Below, piece after piece: positions 16,497 to 26,200 of a stretch of DNA of 37,116 bases. The position numbers were made by a program, and so were the translations under genes. The first letter of the stretch is position 1. Every line of letters starts with the position of its first letter. The stretch is from the NCBI RefSeq assembly GCF_028712645.1, contig NZ_JAQTPQ010000004.1, forward strand, positions 1 through 37,116. Reading direction: 5' to 3'. Source of the DNA: Flavobacterium sp. Its GTDB lineage: Bacteria; Bacteroidota; Bacteroidia; Flavobacteriales; Flavobacteriaceae. The notes beneath the pieces are model-generated. The model was not told the DNA's origin. It saw nothing but the letters and a program-made list of their open reading frames with translations, and searched no databases.

Positions 16497-17033
16497 ATGT
16501 CAAGTACAAGAGCAGCAATTCGTTATGCAAAAGCTATTTTAGATATAGCAGACTCTAAAAAAGTCGCTTCTGAAGTGAGTGCTGATATGGCATTGATTGC
16601 ATCAACTATAACATCGAATTCAGAATTGAGTTCTTTCATCCAAAATCCGCTAATCGTAACGGAAACTAAAAAGGATGTTGTTTCAGAGGTTTTTGTTTCA
16701 GTAAATGTTGTAACTAAAAGTCTTTTCCAATTACTATTGGAAAACAAAAGATTTGAAATTTTGGACGGCATTGCAGTAGAATATAACAAATTGTTTGATA
16801 TTATGAATGGTGTGGAAGTAGCGAAAGTTACTACAGCTATTCCAATGGATGCAGCTTTGGAAGCTAAAGTTTTGGCTAAAATAGCAACATTTTCATCAAG
16901 CAAAAAAATTACAATTGAAAACACGGTAGACCCTTCAATCATTGGAGGATTTATTTTAAGAATAGGCGACAAGCAATACAACGCTTCCATTGCCGACAGA
17001 TTACAAGTATTAAAGAGAGAATTAAGTAACTAG
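16497..17033 (+). CDS. atpH: F0F1 ATP synthase subunit delta
   Basis: A 178-aa stator subunit that caps F1 and binds the b stalk. The N-terminal helical domain begins AAIRYAKAILDIA. The conserved C-terminal signature is recognisable in DPSIIGGFILRIGDKQYNASI, near residue 145-165. Length is typical. It lies between atpF (1 bp) and atpA (16 bp). Confidence 0.96.
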   Translation: MSSTRAAIRYAKAILDIADSKKVASEVSADMALIASTITSNSELSSFIQNPLIVTETKKDVVSEVFVSVNVVTKSLFQLLLENKRFEILDGIAVEYNKLFDIMNGVEVAKVTTAIPMDAALEAKVLAKIATFSSSKKITIENTVDPSIIGGFILRIGDKQYNASIADRLQVLKRELSN

Positions 17034-17049
17034 TTATTTATAAATAATT

Positions 17050-18627
17050 ATGGCGGAAATTAAACCTGCTGAGATTTCAGCAATATTAAAAAAGCAAGTA
17101 GAAGGTTTTGAATCTGGTGCTACATTAGAAGAAGTAGGTTCTGTACTTCAAGTTGGGGATGGAATTGCTCGTGTTTACGGACTTTCTAATGTTCAATACG
17201 GTGAGCTTGTAGAATTTGACAATGGTCTTGAGGCTATTGTATTGAATCTTGAAGAAGACAATGTTGGGGTTGTACTTTTAGGACCATCAACAGGAATCAA
17301 AGAAGGTTCTACTGTAAAAAGAACACAACGTATTGCATCTCTAAAAACAGGAGAAGGAATTGTAGGTCGTGTAGTTAACACACTTGGTCAACCAATTGAT
17401 GGTAAAGGACCAATTGCTGGTGAATTATTCGAAATGCCATTAGAAAGAAAAGCTCCTGGAGTTATCTTCCGTCAGCCAGTAACTGAGCCATTACAAACAG
17501 GTATCAAAGCAGTAGATGCAATGATTCCAGTAGGTCGTGGACAACGTGAGCTAGTTATTGGTGACCGTCAAACAGGTAAATCAACTGTTTGTATCGATAC
17601 TATCTTAAATCAAAAAGAATTTTACGATGCAGGAAAACCTGTATTCTGTATATATGTTGCAATTGGACAAAAAGCGTCAACTGTAGCAGGAATCGCTAAA
17701 ATGTTGGAAGAAAAAGGTGCAATGGCTTATACAGTTATTGTTGCTGCAAATGCTTCTGATCCAGCTCCGATGCAAGTATATGCTCCTATGGCAGGTGCTG
17801 CAATTGGAGAATATTTTAGAGATTCAGGTCGTCCAGCTTTAATTGTTTATGATGATTTATCTAAACAAGCTGTTGCTTACCGTGAGGTTTCTCTTTTATT
17901 AAGAAGACCACCGGGACGTGAAGCATATCCTGGAGACGTTTTCTACTTACACTCTCGTTTATTAGAAAGAGCTTGTAAAGTAATTGCTGATGATGATATT
18001 GCTAAAAATATGAATGACTTGCCAGATACTTTAAAAGGTATCGTAAAAGGTGGTGGTTCATTGACTGCTTTGCCAATTATCGAAACTCAAGCTGGTGACG
18101 TTTCTGCATACATCCCAACTAACGTAATTTCGATCACAGATGGTCAGATTTTCTTGGATGGTGATTTGTTTAACTCAGGGGTTCGTCCAGCGATTAACGT
18201 AGGTATTTCTGTATCTCGTGTTGGAGGTAACGCTCAGATTAAATCAATGAAAAAAGTAGCGGGTACATTAAAATTAGACCAAGCACAATACCGCGAATTA
18301 GAGGCGTTTGCAAAATTTGGTTCTGATTTGGATGCTGTTACTTTGAACGTAATTGAAAAAGGAAAAAGAAACGTTGAGATTTTGAAACAAAATCTTAACG
18401 ACCCTTATACTGTTGAAAACCAAACTGCCATTATCTATGCAGGTTCTAAAAACTTGTTGCGTAATGTTCCTGTGAATAAAGTAAAAGAATTCGAAAAAGA
18501 TTACTTGGAATTCTTGAACAACAAAAACAGAGCAACACTTGATGCTTTGAAAGCAGGAAAACTGACTGACGAAATCACAGATGTTCTTGAAACAGTAGCA
18601 AAAGAAGTTTCGGCGAAATATAACTAA
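17050..18627 (+). CDS. atpA: F0F1 ATP synthase subunit alpha
   Basis: A 525-aa non-catalytic F1 subunit. The P-loop is GDRQTGKST (171-179). The nucleotide-interface stretches [20 protein letters not shown] and [17 protein letters not shown] carry the conserved arginines that reach the catalytic site of beta. The C-terminal helical domain is complete. Codon choice is noticeably cleaner (frequent cgt and ggt) than in neighbouring surface-protein genes, as expected for a highly expressed gene. Beta is not encoded nearby. Confidence 0.98.
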   Translation: MAEIKPAEISAILKKQVEGFESGATLEEVGSVLQVGDGIARVYGLSNVQYGELVEFDNGLEAIVLNLEEDNVGVVLLGPSTGIKEGSTVKRTQRIASLKTGEGIVGRVVNTLGQPIDGKGPIAGELFEMPLERKAPGVIFRQPVTEPLQTGIKAVDAMIPVGRGQRELVIGDRQTGKSTVCIDTILNQKEFYDAGKPVFCIYVAIGQKASTVAGIAKMLEEKGAMAYTVIVAANASDPAPMQVYAPMAGAAIGEYFRDSGRPALIVYDDLSKQAVAYREVSLLLRRPPGREAYPGDVFYLHSRLLERACKVIADDDIAKNMNDLPDTLKGIVKGGGSLTALPIIETQAGDVSAYIPTNVISITDGQIFLDGDLFNSGVRPAINVGISVSRVGGNAQIKSMKKVAGTLKLDQAQYRELEAFAKFGSDLDAVTLNVIEKGKRNVEILKQNLNDPYTVENQTAIIYAGSKNLLRNVPVNKVKEFEKDYLEFLNNKNRATLDALKAGKLTDEITDVLETVAKEVSAKYN

Positions 18628-18631
18628 ATAT

Positions 18632-18678
18632 AGTTTATTGTTTTTAGTTTATTGTTTGTGGTTCGCCCAACAATAAAC
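18632..18678 (+). repeat. direct and inverted repeat between atpA and atpG
   Basis: agtttattgttt occurs twice in direct orientation (18632-18643 and 18646-18657). The second copy forms an inverted repeat with aacaataaac (18669-18678): a 10-bp stem gtttattgtt with a 12-nt loop. It is followed by a CAA-rich leader into atpG. It could modulate atpG translation or simply be a flavobacterial intergenic repeat. Confidence 0.6.
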
Positions 18679-18708
18679 GGAAAACAACAAACAACAAACA
18701 GCATATAA

Positions 18709-19569
18709 ATGGCAAATTTAAAGGAAATCCGTAATAGAATTACTTCCGTTTCATCGACGATGCAGATTACTGCTGCGATGAAAATGGTTTCTGCAGCAAA
18801 GCTAAAGAAGGCACAAGATGCCATCACAGCAATGCGGCCTTATGCCGAAAAATTAACGGAATTACTACAAAATCTTTCAGCTACTCTTGACGGAGATGTT
18901 GGGGGAGAATTCACAAAACAACGTGAAATCAAGAAAGTATTGGTTGTTGCCATCACTTCGAATAGAGGTTTGTGTGGTGCTTTCAATACCAATGTTATCA
19001 AAGAAGTTAAAAACCGTGCTGATTATTACGCAGGAAAGCAAGTTGATGTTTTTGCTATCGGAAAAAAAGGAAATGATATTTTGACTAAAACGCTTACGGT
19101 TGTAGACAATCAAAGTCACGTTTTTGATGCATTAACTTTTGAAAATGTTACTGTAATTGCTGAGACATTGACTCAGAAATTTGTTACTGGTGAGTATGAC
19201 AAAATAGAATTGGTATACAATCAATTTAAAAATGCTGCAACTCAAATCGTTCAAGTAGAACAATTTTTGCCTTTGGCTCCAATACAATCTGATAAGCCAG
19301 CTTCAACAGGTGATTATATCTTCGAACCTTCAAAAGAAGAAATTGTTTTGACTTTGATTCCAAAATCATTGAAAACACAATTGTACAAAGGAGTTAGAGA
19401 TTCATTTGCATCTGAACACGGAGCGCGTATGACTGCAATGCACAAAGCAACAGACAACGCAACCGAATTGAGAGATCAATTGAAATTAACATACAACAAA
19501 GCACGTCAAGCTGCGATTACTAATGAGATTCTTGAAATCGTTGGTGGAGCGGAAGCTTTGAAAGGATAA
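18709..19569 (+). CDS. atpG: F0F1 ATP synthase subunit gamma
   Basis: A 286-aa central rotor shaft. The N-terminal helix LKEIRNRITSVSSTMQITAAMKMVSAAKL and the C-terminal helix TELRDQLKLTYNKARQAAIT with ILEIVGGAEAL are the family-defining halves of the coiled coil. The Rossmann-like middle part contains TSNRGLCGAFN. It is the last gene of the block and is followed by a strong terminator. The operon therefore lacks atpD and atpC, as usual in Bacteroidota. Confidence 0.97.
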   Translation: MANLKEIRNRITSVSSTMQITAAMKMVSAAKLKKAQDAITAMRPYAEKLTELLQNLSATLDGDVGGEFTKQREIKKVLVVAITSNRGLCGAFNTNVIKEVKNRADYYAGKQVDVFAIGKKGNDILTKTLTVVDNQSHVFDALTFENVTVIAETLTQKFVTGEYDKIELVYNQFKNAATQIVQVEQFLPLAPIQSDKPASTGDYIFEPSKEEIVLTLIPKSLKTQLYKGVRDSFASEHGARMTAMHKATDNATELRDQLKLTYNKARQAAITNEILEIVGGAEALKG

Positions 19570-19591
19570 TATTTTTTTTAGAATATATATT

Positions 19592-19620
19592 AAAAAGTCC
19601 CGCAATTGCGGGACTTTTTT
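19592..19620 (+). terminator. terminator of the atp operon
   Basis: AAAAAGTCCCGCAA is followed by its exact reverse complement TTGCGGGACTTTTT and further T. It is a GC-rich palindrome with A and T flanks, so it probably works in both directions. It is the strongest intrinsic terminator in the window. Confidence 0.93.
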
Positions 19621-19778
19621 TGCTTTTTGTATTTTATTAAGGATATAAAATTTACATAAAATTGAATTTAACTCAAATTCAACAAATAATTATTGTTAAG
19701 CTCACAATAAATTAACCTTTAAGGTTTTTATTGAGAATTTGTTAATGTACAATTAACATTCACGATTTTCATTAAAAG

Positions 19779-19786
19779 TACTTTTG
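19779..19786 (+). promoter_or_regulatory. -7 box upstream of the TonB receptor
   Basis: TACTTTTG matches TAnnTTTG and lies 38 bp before the ATG at 19825. No clear TTG lies about 19 bp upstream. A GTTAAT/ATTAAC dyad (19741-19757 region) is near where an activator could bind. Nothing else is seen between the terminator and the gene. Confidence 0.55.
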
Positions 19787-19824
19787 TACCATATTTTAAG
19801 AGTTTTTTAATCAATATTATTTCA

Positions 19825-22797
19825 ATGAAACTATCTTTCCTTATTCCTTTTTTATTTCTTGTTTCTTCTGTGTTTTCTCAAAACTCATTTAAAGAGGAGA
19901 AAAAAGAATTTTCAAGAACTTTAACTAATACTAACGATGGCTCAATAATAAAAGGTACAGTGATTGAAGAAGCTACTGGAAAACCATTACCAGGTGTTCA
20001 AGTTATAGTAGTGGGAACAAAGTTGTTTACTGTTACAGATTCTGACGGGAGCTTTAACTTGAGAAAAATGGAAGCAGGTAAATACAACTTGCAATTTTCG
20101 TTATTTTCTTTTTCAACCAAAATTATTTCAGATGTAGAAGTTATTAATAACGAAGCAACAGTATTGACTGTTTCTTTATCGGAAATGAATGGAGTTCTTG
20201 ATGAAGTTGTAATAAAAACTGTTAAGGCAAAAGCAGAATCAATCAATTCACTTTTGACAATGCAAAAAAACAGTATTCGAGTTTCTGATGGAATTTCGGC
20301 CGAAAGTATAAAAAGAACCCCAGATAAAACTACTTCTGATGTTTTAAAACGTATTAGTGGTGCTAGTGTTCAAGACAACAAATTTGTTATTGTTAGAGGT
20401 TTGAATGAGCGTTATAATACGTCGTATTTAAATGGAGCTCCTCTTCCTAGTTCTGAACCAGATAGAAAAGCTTTTGCATTTGATATTTTTCCGGCTAATA
20501 TGATAGATAACTTAGTTATTTATAAAACAGCATCTCCAGATTTACCTGGAGAATTTGCAGGTGGTGTAATTGAAATTAATACAAAGGCAACTCCAGATAA
20601 AAATTTTCAAACAGTTTCAATTGGAGGTTCTTATAATACCATTACTACAGGTAAAAACCGATTATATTCTCAAGACACAAAAACAAGATTACCTTCCGAT
20701 TTTCCATCAACTGAAGCATTTCAAAGCATTCAAAAGAATCGTACAGAGAGCAATCTTTTGAATATTGCTGATTTATCCAAAACCTATCAAACGGATTGGA
20801 GCTTGAAATATAAAACTTTTAGTCCTAATACTAGTTTTCAATACACATTGGGTAGGTATTTTAAATTAAAAGGAGACGAAAGAGTAGGGATGTTACTTTC
20901 TGTAACCAATAATGTTTCTAATGATTATAATGTAATAATTAAAAGAACTTATGAAACTCCAGGAGCACTAAACAAAGACTTGGTGTTAAATAAATATAAC
21001 ACACAAAAGCTTTTTGCTGCTATTGCCAACGTTTCTTTAAAATTAAACACAAGAAATTCATTTAGTTTTAAAAACTTGTATAGTGTAAATAGTTTAAACA
21101 AAGTGATAGACGAAGATGGACGCTTGTCTCAAAATGATCCTATTTATGCTAGTACAACTACTCGATTTTATTCAATTAATAAGATTTATTCTGGACAATT
21201 AATTGGCGAACATTTCTTGCCAGTAAGTAAAATAAAAATAAACTGGGTTGGTTCTTATAATGCTGTAAATAGAGAGGTTCCTAATGAGCGCAGAAATTCC
21301 TATATCTATGTAAAAAATGATGACGGAACATTTACAACACCCTCTGCTTCATTTTCATTAAATGCCATAGGAAGTGAATATCCAGGTTCAATCTTTAGTT
21401 CAAAAAATGTAGAATCTATTTTTAGTACTAAAGTTGATGTAAGCAAAAAAATAAATTTTTCAGATTCTTTTAGCGCTGATATAAAAATTGGTGGTTTAAC
21501 TCAAGCAAGAAATAGAGACTTTCAAGCTAGACAATTGGGATATGTGAAGTTCAATGGTAGAATAGGGAATGTAAATTATGGTAATAGCACATTTTTATCT
21601 CCAATTTCTACTCAAGGAAACGAAACTATTTTTAACGCTTCGAATATGGGAATTCTTGGACCAAAATCTAGTGGATTAGTACTTTATGATGGTACAAAAG
21701 GAACAGATGCCTATACAGCAGAATCTAAATTAGACGCTGCCTATGTTATGGTAGATAATGCTTTTAATAAATTTAGGGTTATTTGGGGAGCAAGATTAGA
21801 AAATTATTCTCAAAAGTTAAATTCAAAAGAAGACTCTGGAAAACCAATTTTAGTTGACAAGTCTAAACTTGATATCTTGCCGTCTATAAATATAATTTAT
21901 AGTCTTAACAAAAAACAAAATATTAGATTAAGTGGTTCAAAAACTTTAAACCGTCCAGAGTTTAGAGAATTAGCACCATTTGTTTTTTATAATCCTGAGA
22001 CCGCACATAATACTGAGGGAAATCCAAATTTGAAAATTGCTACTATTGAAAATGCTGATTTGCGATATGAACTTTTCCCGGGGAAAGGGCAAGTATTTTC
22101 TGTTTCTACTTTTTATAAACGTTTTACAAATCCTATAGAAATTCAAGCCAAAGCGAATAATACTGATAAGTATGAAAATGCAAAATCAGGACGAAATTTT
22201 GGAGTAGAGCTTGAATATAGGACTTTATTCAGTTCCATATTTGGATCTAAAGAAACAAAAATATTAGATGATTTAACGTTTTTTACCAACTTGGCTGTTA
22301 TACGTTCTAAAGTAGATATTTCTAATTTAGTGAATTCTCCTACACTGGTAGATATTCCAATGCAAGGACAATCACCTTATGTTTTTAATGCAGGATTACA
22401 ATATATGAATAAAGAAAAAGGTTGGTCTTCGGCTTTAAATCTTAACAAAATTGGAAATAGAATTAATATCCACGGAAACCAAACAACAGGTAGTTCAACA
22501 CCAGCTTATTGGGAAAAAAGCAGAGCTTTTTTAGATTTTCAATTAGCTAAAAGTTTCTTGAAAAATAAATTAGAATTGAAACTTAATATTCAAAATATCT
22601 TGGCTCAAGATTTAATTATTTATCAAAATAATGATTTAGAAAGCACCCCAAAAATAAAAGGATTCAAATCAGTTATGAATTCAGTTTTTACGGGAGACTC
22701 TCAAAATAAAAATGGGTATAATAGCAAGGAAGACGATTTGAACTTTAGTACAAAATTTGGACAATCTTTTTCACTTACATTAAACTATAGTTTTTAA
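19825..22797 (+). CDS. TonB-dependent outer-membrane receptor
   Basis: A 990-aa receptor. Residues 1-19 are a signal peptide (FLFLVSSVFSQ). About 30-120 form a carboxypeptidase-regulatory-like domain (IIKGTVIEEATGKPLPGVQV). About 150-255 form the plug: TTSDVLKRISGASVQ, then VIVRGLNERYNTSYLNGAPLP, and SPDLPGEFAGGVIEINTK at its end. The rest is a 22-strand-type barrel ending in the classical terminal Phe (SLTLNYSF). It should import, with TonB energy, a ligand that the sequence does not reveal. The next gene, 180 bp downstream behind its own terminator and promoter-like box, encodes a T9SS-exported surface protein, possibly a substrate-capturing partner. Confidence 0.92.
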   Translation: MKLSFLIPFLFLVSSVFSQNSFKEEKKEFSRTLTNTNDGSIIKGTVIEEATGKPLPGVQVIVVGTKLFTVTDSDGSFNLRKMEAGKYNLQFSLFSFSTKIISDVEVINNEATVLTVSLSEMNGVLDEVVIKTVKAKAESINSLLTMQKNSIRVSDGISAESIKRTPDKTTSDVLKRISGASVQDNKFVIVRGLNERYNTSYLNGAPLPSSEPDRKAFAFDIFPANMIDNLVIYKTASPDLPGEFAGGVIEINTKATPDKNFQTVSIGGSYNTITTGKNRLYSQDTKTRLPSDFPSTEAFQSIQKNRTESNLLNIADLSKTYQTDWSLKYKTFSPNTSFQYTLGRYFKLKGDERVGMLLSVTNNVSNDYNVIIKRTYETPGALNKDLVLNKYNTQKLFAAIANVSLKLNTRNSFSFKNLYSVNSLNKVIDEDGRLSQNDPIYASTTTRFYSINKIYSGQLIGEHFLPVSKIKINWVGSYNAVNREVPNERRNSYIYVKNDDGTFTTPSASFSLNAIGSEYPGSIFSSKNVESIFSTKVDVSKKINFSDSFSADIKIGGLTQARNRDFQARQLGYVKFNGRIGNVNYGNSTFLSPISTQGNETIFNASNMGILGPKSSGLVLYDGTKGTDAYTAESKLDAAYVMVDNAFNKFRVIWGARLENYSQKLNSKEDSGKPILVDKSKLDILPSINIIYSLNKKQNIRLSGSKTLNRPEFRELAPFVFYNPETAHNTEGNPNLKIATIENADLRYELFPGKGQVFSVSTFYKRFTNPIEIQAKANNTDKYENAKSGRNFGVELEYRTLFSSIFGSKETKILDDLTFFTNLAVIRSKVDISNLVNSPTLVDIPMQGQSPYVFNAGLQYMNKEKGWSSALNLNKIGNRINIHGNQTTGSSTPAYWEKSRAFLDFQLAKSFLKNKLELKLNIQNILAQDLIIYQNNDLESTPKIKGFKSVMNSVFTGDSQNKNGYNSKEDDLNFSTKFGQSFSLTLNYSF

Positions 22798-22828
22798 AAA
22801 CAGAAAAAGTTTTAAAAATTTAATTATA

Positions 22829-22859
22829 AAAAACCTTGAAGTTATGCTTCGAGGTTTTT
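22829..22859 (+). terminator. terminator after the TonB receptor
   Basis: aaaaaccttgaag pairs with cttcgaggttttt (one G-T) around the loop TTATG, with A and T flanks. It separates the receptor from the following gene, so the two may be expressed independently. Confidence 0.8.
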
Positions 22860-22944
22860 GCTTTATTAGTCAACTTAACAATTAAATAACTTAATAATGA
22901 TGTTTCTATATTATTAAGATAACCCTGATTTTACATATCGACTC

Positions 22945-22952
22945 TATTTTTG
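22945..22952 (+). promoter_or_regulatory. -7 box upstream of the T9SS surface protein
   Basis: TATTTTTG matches TAnnTTTG and ends 25 bp before the ATG at 22978. The -33 region is not convincing. Its place after a terminator supports separate transcription. Confidence 0.5.
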
Positions 22953-22977
22953 CTTTATAACATAACAAAAAAACACA

Positions 22978-25900
22978 ATGAAAAAAATTTACGTTTTATC
23001 AATGCTTTTATTAGTAAGTTGCGTTGGTTTTGCACAATTCACCTCAACAACTTATCGAGGAGCATTTGCACCAGCACCAACTCCAATGTGGACAGACACT
23101 TGGACTAACTTCGACCCACAAAATGCAGTTTATCCAGCAACAAATGTTGATGTAACAGCAAATATTACAGTAGACACACACTGGACAGTAGGAAACACAT
23201 ACTATTTGAAAAATCAAATTTATGTAAAAAACAACGCGACTTTAACCATTGATGCAGGAGTAGTTATCAAAGGAGATCATCTTGCAACAGGAGCAGGTTT
23301 ATTTGTTACTAAAGGGTCAAAAGTTAATGCCATAGGAACAGCAACTAATCCAATTGTATTTACTTCAGATCAAGCTCCAGGAAATAGAGCAGCAGGAGAT
23401 TGGGGAGGAATAATATTGTTAGGAAAAGGATCATTTAATATCAATGGAGGTGTAAACAATATTGAAGGTATTACAGCCTCAGCAGATACACAATACGGTG
23501 GAGGTTCAACACCAGATGACAATGACAATTCAGGAACATTAAAATATGTTCGTATAGAATTTGCAGGATATGTTTATGCAGTAAATTCTGAAATCAATGG
23601 ATTGACATTTGGAGCAGTAGGAAGAGGAACGACAGTTGATTATGTTCAGGTTTCTTTTGCTAATGATGATTCGTTCGAATGGTTTGGAGGAACAGTAAAC
23701 TGTAAACACTTGGTAGCTTTTAGAGGATTAGATGATGATTTTGATACGGATAATGGATTCAGCGGAAACGTTCAATTTTGTTTAGGAGTAAGAGATCCAC
23801 AAATTTCTGATGTTCCAGCAATTTCAACATCAAATGGATTTGAATCAGACAATAATGCAACAAGTGATGCTGTATCACCATACACAAGTGCATTATTTTC
23901 AAATGTAACGATAGTTGGGCCACATAAGAGAGTTACTTTGCCAAATGGAGGAACTTTAGCAGTTGGTTTTGGTAGAGATGCGCAGTTGAGAAGAAACACT
24001 AAACAAAAAATATTCAACACTATCTTTATGGATTACAACAACGGTATTAACGTTGATGGTGAAACTACTGAAACAAATGCGTTTAATAATGAGTTAAAAT
24101 TCAAAAACAACATTATAGCAGCAACTGTTACAGGTAAAACTTATTACAAAGCAGCAGCGCCAAATAATGCAAGTTTTGATATTGCTTCTTGGTTCACAAC
24201 AAGCAACAATACAGCAGTAGCTTTAAGCGATGGAATACTTATTAAACCTTACGATTTGACAGATGCTCAAGTTTACACAGGATTAGATTACAGACCATCA
24301 ACAAGTTCAATTGCTGCAACTGGTGCTGATTTTACTGATGCAAGTCTAGTAGGAAATATTCAATCTACTTTCTACTACGTAGATGTAGATGGTGATGGAT
24401 ACGATTCAGGTACTGCAGTACTAAGCGATGCAACTCCGCCAACTGGGTATTCACTTACTACATTGGGTTCGGATTGTGATGATACAAATTCAGCTATACA
24501 CGCTAATTGTCCTACAATTACAACGGTTCCTTACAGAGGAGCATTTGCACCAGCTCCAATTCCAATGTGGACAGACACTTGGACTAACTTCGACCCACAA
24601 AATACAGTTTATCCAGCAACAAATGTTGATGTAACAGCAAATATTACAGTAGACACACACTGGACAGCAGGAAACACATACTATTTGAAAAATCAAATTT
24701 ATGTAAAAAACAACGCGACTTTAACCATTGATGCAGGAGTAGTTATCAAAGGAGATCATCTTGCAACAGGAGCAGGTTTATTTGTTACTAAAGGGTCAAA
24801 AGTTAATGCCATAGGAACAGCAACTAATCCAATTGTATTTACTTCAGATCAAGCTCCAGGAAATAGAGCAGCAGGAGATTGGGGAGGAATAATATTGTTA
24901 GGAAAAGGATCATTTAATATCAATGGAGGTGTAAACAATATTGAAGGTATTACAGCCTCAGCAGATACACAATACGGTGGAGGTTCAACACCAGATGACA
25001 ATGACAATTCAGGAACATTAAAATATGTTCGTATAGAATTTGCAGGATATGTTTATGCAGTAAATTCTGAAATCAATGGATTGACATTTGGAGCAGTAGG
25101 AAGAGGAACGACAGTTGATTATGTTCAGGTTTCTTTTGCTAATGATGATTCGTTCGAATGGTTTGGAGGAACAGTAAACTGTAAACACTTGGTAGCTTTT
25201 AGAGGATTAGATGATGATTTTGATACGGATAATGGATTCAGCGGAAACGTTCAATTTTGTTTAGGAGTAAGAGATCCACAAATTTCTGATGTTCCAGCAA
25301 TTTCAACATCAAATGGATTTGAATCAGACAATAATGCAACAAGTGATGCTGTATCACCATACACAAGTGCATTATTTTCAAATGTAACGATAGTTGGGCC
25401 ACATAAGAGAGTTACTTTGCCAAATGGAGGAACTTTAGCAGTTGGTTTTGGTAGAGATGCGCAGTTGAGAAGAAACACTAAACAAAAAATATTCAACACT
25501 ATCTTTATGGATTACAACAACGGTATTAACGTTGATGGTGAAACTACTGAAACAAATGCGTTTAATAATGAGTTAAAATTCAAAAACAACATTATAGCAG
25601 CAACTGTTACAGGTAAAACTTATTACAAAGCAGCAGCGCCAAATAATGCAAGTTTTGATATTGCTTCTTGGTTCACAACAAGCAACAATACAGCAGTAGC
25701 TTTAAGCGATGGAATACTTATTAAACCTTACGATTTGACAGATGCTCAAGTTTACACAGGATTAGATTACAGACCATCAACAAGTTCAATTGCTGCAACT
25801 GGTGCTGATTTTACTGGAGTTAGTCTTGGAACTGATAATTTCATAGCAAGTTCTGAATTTTCTTTAGTGGTTTATCCAAATCCATCTGCAAGTACTTTCA

Positions 25901-26100
25901 AACTAAACTATATCTCATCTAGTAATGAAAAGGTAAAAGTTGATGCTTATGATCTTACAGGTAGATTATTAGAATCTCGTAATGTAGAATATACTAATAT
26001 CAACAATCAAGAAATAGGTAATGGATATGCTCCAGGAGTTTATATAGTTGTTTTAAAACAAGGGAACATTACTAAATCTGTTAGAGTTATCAAAAACTAA
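22978..26100 (+). CDS. T9SS-exported surface protein with tandemly duplicated beta-rich domain
   Basis: A 1040-aa secreted protein. Residues 1-20 are a signal peptide (LLLVSCVGFAQ). Residues 29-453 and 522-946 are two copies of the same domain. It resembles the Bacteroidota parallel-beta-helix type (ATLTIDAGVVIKGDH, NPIVFTSDQAPG, GDWGGIILLGKG). Between them (466-511) lies YVDVDGDGYDSGTAV followed by SDCDDTNSAIHA, similar to the MopE-type putative metal-binding linker. Residues about 960-1040 are a type A T9SS C-terminal sorting domain (VVYPNPSASTFKLNY, then YAPGVYIVVLKQGN, ending SVRVIKN). The product is therefore likely carried across the outer membrane and attached or released by the PorU-type system. 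The partner may be the TonB receptor just upstream. Function of the domain is unknown. Confidence 0.88.
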   Translation: MKKIYVLSMLLLVSCVGFAQFTSTTYRGAFAPAPTPMWTDTWTNFDPQNAVYPATNVDVTANITVDTHWTVGNTYYLKNQIYVKNNATLTIDAGVVIKGDHLATGAGLFVTKGSKVNAIGTATNPIVFTSDQAPGNRAAGDWGGIILLGKGSFNINGGVNNIEGITASADTQYGGGSTPDDNDNSGTLKYVRIEFAGYVYAVNSEINGLTFGAVGRGTTVDYVQVSFANDDSFEWFGGTVNCKHLVAFRGLDDDFDTDNGFSGNVQFCLGVRDPQISDVPAISTSNGFESDNNATSDAVSPYTSALFSNVTIVGPHKRVTLPNGGTLAVGFGRDAQLRRNTKQKIFNTIFMDYNNGINVDGETTETNAFNNELKFKNNIIAATVTGKTYYKAAAPNNASFDIASWFTTSNNTAVALSDGILIKPYDLTDAQVYTGLDYRPSTSSIAATGADFTDASLVGNIQSTFYYVDVDGDGYDSGTAVLSDATPPTGYSLTTLGSDCDDTNSAIHANCPTITTVPYRGAFAPAPIPMWTDTWTNFDPQNTVYPATNVDVTANITVDTHWTAGNTYYLKNQIYVKNNATLTIDAGVVIKGDHLATGAGLFVTKGSKVNAIGTATNPIVFTSDQAPGNRAAGDWGGIILLGKGSFNINGGVNNIEGITASADTQYGGGSTPDDNDNSGTLKYVRIEFAGYVYAVNSEINGLTFGAVGRGTTVDYVQVSFANDDSFEWFGGTVNCKHLVAFRGLDDDFDTDNGFSGNVQFCLGVRDPQISDVPAISTSNGFESDNNATSDAVSPYTSALFSNVTIVGPHKRVTLPNGGTLAVGFGRDAQLRRNTKQKIFNTIFMDYNNGINVDGETTETNAFNNELKFKNNIIAATVTGKTYYKAAAPNNASFDIASWFTTSNNTAVALSDGILIKPYDLTDAQVYTGLDYRPSTSSIAATGADFTGVSLGTDNFIASSEFSLVVYPNPSASTFKLNYISSSNEKVKVDAYDLTGRLLESRNVEYTNINNQEIGNGYAPGVYIVVLKQGNITKSVRVIKN
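23062..24337 (+). repeat. tandem duplication copy 1 (1276 bp)
   Basis: This stretch recurs 1479 bp downstream at 24541-25816. By eye the two copies differ at four bases only, all within the first ~135 bp (cagcacc/cagctcc, actcc/attcc, atgcag/atacag, cagtagg/cagcagg). The remaining ~1.1 kb appears identical. The period keeps the reading frame (493 codons). Confidence 0.93.
24541..25816 (+). repeat. tandem duplication copy 2 (1276 bp)
   Basis: Second copy of the unit described at 23062-24337, separated from the first by a 203-bp linker that encodes the metal-binding-like segment. Homology ends at ...gattttactg on both, after which this copy leads into the T9SS tail. Confidence 0.93.
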
Positions 26101-26164
26101 ATAGTTTTTAAATTTGTCTCGTCCTAAAAAAACGATACAGATTATTAGATATAAATTAACTATT

Positions 26165-26200
26165 AAACAGTAGCAAAAACGTTTTTGCTACTGTTTTTTG
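26165..26200 (+). terminator. terminator after the T9SS surface protein
   Basis: AAACAGTAGCAAAAAC and its exact reverse complement form a 16-bp stem with essentially no loop, followed by TTTTTTG. The remaining intergenic sequence to 26530 is A+T-rich, contains no ORF of note, no clear -7 box and no repeat that I can support. Confidence 0.85.

Noticed and set aside
16523-16990. 155-aa minus-strand ORF over atpH
   Set aside because: It is a shadow of the well-supported delta subunit on the plus strand.
24490-24696. 68-aa Cys-rich minus-strand ORF (CVSCCPVCVYCNICCYINICC...)
   Set aside because: It is antisense to the linker and second repeat of the T9SS protein; cysteines arise from complementing Thr/Ala codons (aca, gca).
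23062-25816. Possibility that the duplication is a transposon or phage structure
   Set aside because: The duplication is in frame, wholly inside one coding sequence, without terminal inverted repeats or transposase; simple tandem duplication explains it.
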